NCBI GenBank assembly: GCA_945862295.1
Contig: CAMAXT010000003.1
Location: 1 to 64,000 of the forward strand
From: Pseudobacteriovorax antillogorgiicola
GTDB taxonomy: Bacteria; Bdellovibrionota_B; Oligoflexia; Oligoflexales; CAIYRB01
DNA length: 64,000 nucleotides
Direction: 5' to 3'
Both the position numbers and the translations under genes were made by a program. The notes beneath the pieces were generated by a model. It was given only the letters and a program-made list of their open reading frames with translations, was not told the DNA's origin and searched no databases. This document shows, piece by piece, positions 62,639-64,000 of this stretch. The stretch's first letter is position 1; each line of letters begins with the position of its first letter.

Positions 62639-63790
62639 ATGGCCATTGATAAGTCTTTTTTTACAACAGCGGTGCATGCCGGCGCCCACCCTGAACAAGT
62701 AACCGGAGCGGTTATGCCTCCGATCTTTATGTCGACGACTTTTGCCCAAGAAGCTCCAGGCGAACATAAAGGCTTTGACTACTCTCGTGCTGGCAACCCT
62801 TCACGAGATGGTTACGAAGAAGCATTATCCGCATTAGAAGGCGCGAAACACGGCTTAGCGTTTGCTTCTGGACTCGCAGCAGAACAGGCAGTCGCGCAGC
62901 TTTTAAATCCTGGTGCCCGTGTCCTTGTTTGCGATGATGTCTACGGTGGTACAGGTCGTCTTTTTAGAAAACTCTACGCAAAATACAATCTGGATTTCAA
63001 TTTTATCGACATGACTAGTCTAGCAGAAGTCAAAGCAGCTGCTGCTGCCGGTCCAGTCGATCTTATCTGGGTCGAGACGCCAACTAACCCAACCATGAAG
63101 ATCATCGATATCCGCGCTATGGCAAAGATCGCTAAAGATAAAAAAGCGATCCTTGTTGTCGATAACACATTCGCTACGCCGCTTTTTCAGTCACCACTCA
63201 AACTCGGTGCAGATATTGTCGTTCACAGTACGACAAAGTATATCGGTGGCCACTCTGATGTCATCGGTGGTGCACTGATGACCAGCAACGACGAGCTCCA
63301 CCAGCAGCTCCGCTTTATTCAATTCGCTGCCGGCGCTGTGCCGTCACCGTTCGAATGCTTTATGCTGCATAGATCTGTAAAGACTCTCGCAATCAGAATG
63401 ACTCAGCACGAAAAAAATGCCCTCGCTGTTGCAGAGTTCCTTTCCAGTCATAAGAAAATGAAAAAAGTCTATTATCCCGGGCTCGCAAAAGATCCGGGCC
63501 ACAACCTTGCTAAAGAACAGATGTCAGGATTTTCAGGTATGGTCAGCTTTGACCACACAGGAAATTACAGCGAAGTCGTAAGTTTTCTAAAAAAATTGAA
63601 GGTCTTTACTCTTGCCGAAAGTCTTGGCGGTGTAGAGTCATTAGTTAATCATCCAGAGAAAATGACGCATGCTTCTGTGCCTGAGGAACTGCGAAAGAAA
63701 TTAGGGATCGGTCATTCGCTCGTCCGTCTATCATGCGGCATCGAGTCAGCTGACGACCTTATCGCTGACCTTAAGCTAGCGTTGGAATAA
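62639..63790 (+). CDS. cystathionine gamma-synthase / gamma-lyase (Cys/Met PLP enzyme)
   Basis: A 383-residue PLP enzyme of the Cys/Met metabolism family. Lys200 in HSTTKYIGGHSD binds PLP; SRAGNPSRDGYEEAL and the SLVNHPEKMTHASV region are family hallmarks. It may make cystathionine or cleave it; the sequence does not decide. AGGGAGA precedes the ATG. A GCGGCC/GGCCGC inverted repeat (63796-63815) follows, without a T run. It is a single gene 46 bp after the glutaredoxin gene. Confidence 0.88.
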   Translation: MAIDKSFFTTAVHAGAHPEQVTGAVMPPIFMSTTFAQEAPGEHKGFDYSRAGNPSRDGYEEALSALEGAKHGLAFASGLAAEQAVAQLLNPGARVLVCDDVYGGTGRLFRKLYAKYNLDFNFIDMTSLAEVKAAAAAGPVDLIWVETPTNPTMKIIDIRAMAKIAKDKKAILVVDNTFATPLFQSPLKLGADIVVHSTTKYIGGHSDVIGGALMTSNDELHQQLRFIQFAAGAVPSPFECFMLHRSVKTLAIRMTQHEKNALAVAEFLSSHKKMKKVYYPGLAKDPGHNLAKEQMSGFSGMVSFDHTGNYSEVVSFLKKLKVFTLAESLGGVESLVNHPEKMTHASVPEELRKKLGIGHSLVRLSCGIESADDLIADLKLALE

Positions 63791-63836
63791 GCCCGGCGGC
63801 CCAACAACTGGCCGCAATCAATCTTAGTCAGTCTTC

Positions 63837-64000
63837 TCAAATATACGGGGGATCAATCGGAAGCCGAACATGAAAGGTCGAACCCGCACCAAGCTGACTT
63901 TCGACAGTCAAAGTCCCGCCGTGTGCCTCAACAATGTGCCGACTAACCGACAAGCCAAGACCTATACCTGGAATGGTACCGATCGTTGCCGACGACCTTT
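63837..64000 (-). CDS. sensor histidine kinase, C-terminal end only (cut by window edge)
   Basis: The minus strand, stopping at 63837-63839, encodes the last 54 residues of an HATPase domain: [18 protein letters not shown] (G2 box) and [11 protein letters not shown]. The gene continues beyond 64000. Its stop faces the cystathionine enzyme gene. Confidence 0.9.
   Translation of the reverse strand, partial: RSSATIGTIPGIGLGLSVSRHIVEAHGGTLTVESQLGAGSTFHVRLPIDPPYI

Noticed and set aside
1-64000. tRNA or rRNA genes
   Set aside because: None of the usual T-loop (GGTTCGAATC) or rRNA core sequences was found by eye.

Overview
The window comes from a Gram-negative bacterium with an outer membrane. Signs of this are many lipobox-bearing lipoproteins, secreted c-type haem proteins, beta-barrel-like proteins and a FabA-type fatty-acid module. 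The moderate G+C (mid-40s by eye), the frequent TTG/GTG starts, the many small Cys-rich secreted proteins, FapA and the SpoIIE phosphatase with a 7TM sensor would fit a Bdellovibrionota/Oligoflexia or other deltaproteobacteria-like lineage. That placement is inference, because there is no rRNA in the window. I saw no tRNA, rRNA, CRISPR array, integrase or transposase. Gene density is high and strands alternate in short operons.

1-2.5 kb: a free-standing four-helix-bundle (23S-IVS type) gene inside a long inverted repeat, bordered by three copies of a GC-rich palindrome (two in an 89-bp tandem duplication), then a Tat-type DUF1513 protein. 2.5-9.2 kb: a pyroglutamyl-peptidase-like lipoprotein, a secreted Cys-rich CXXCH protein, FapA, and an FAD amine oxidase with no normal start codon. 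9.2-13.7 kb: CBS protein, ceramidase-like membrane protein with a small partner, TPR protein, 2-Cys peroxiredoxin. 13.7-24.4 kb: carboxylesterase, DUF4105 protein coupled to a Ser/Thr/Ala repeat protein, LRR lipoprotein, methyltransferase-like protein, DUF4360 protein, unknown secreted protein. 24.4-26.8 kb: a poorly coding stretch and a lipoprotein gene that looks frameshifted.

26.8-31.8 kb is one lipid-synthesis operon: enoyl-ACP-reductase-like SDR, FabA, FabZ, ketosynthase, ACP and PlsC-like acyltransferase, with a phosphopantetheinyl transferase converging on it. 32.1-41.8 kb holds a SpoIIE-type phosphatase, a clostripain-like lipoprotein with a perfect heptapeptide tandem repeat, a truncated LysR gene fused head to head with a truncated cytochrome c peroxidase gene, a membrane protein, an alpha/beta hydrolase, a DnaQ-like exonuclease and dihydroorotase. 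41.9-46.6 kb is a c-type cytochrome island with a YceI protein.

46.8-53.7 kb: a TPR/winged-helix regulator overlapping a secreted protein, then an overlapping trio (an ATP-grasp ligase fused to a PLP decarboxylase, a transglutaminase-like protein, a urea transporter) with a divergent C39-like cysteine peptidase. This trio is the best candidate for an undescribed pathway. 53.8-64 kb: haem-type and hydrolase lipoproteins, a four-gene unit (two thioredoxin-like proteins, DUF4266, DUF3570), a broken outer-membrane gene, a candidate small RNA, an EamA transporter, a cupredoxin, a monothiol glutaredoxin, a cystathionine gamma-synthase/lyase and the C-terminus of a histidine kinase cut by the window edge.
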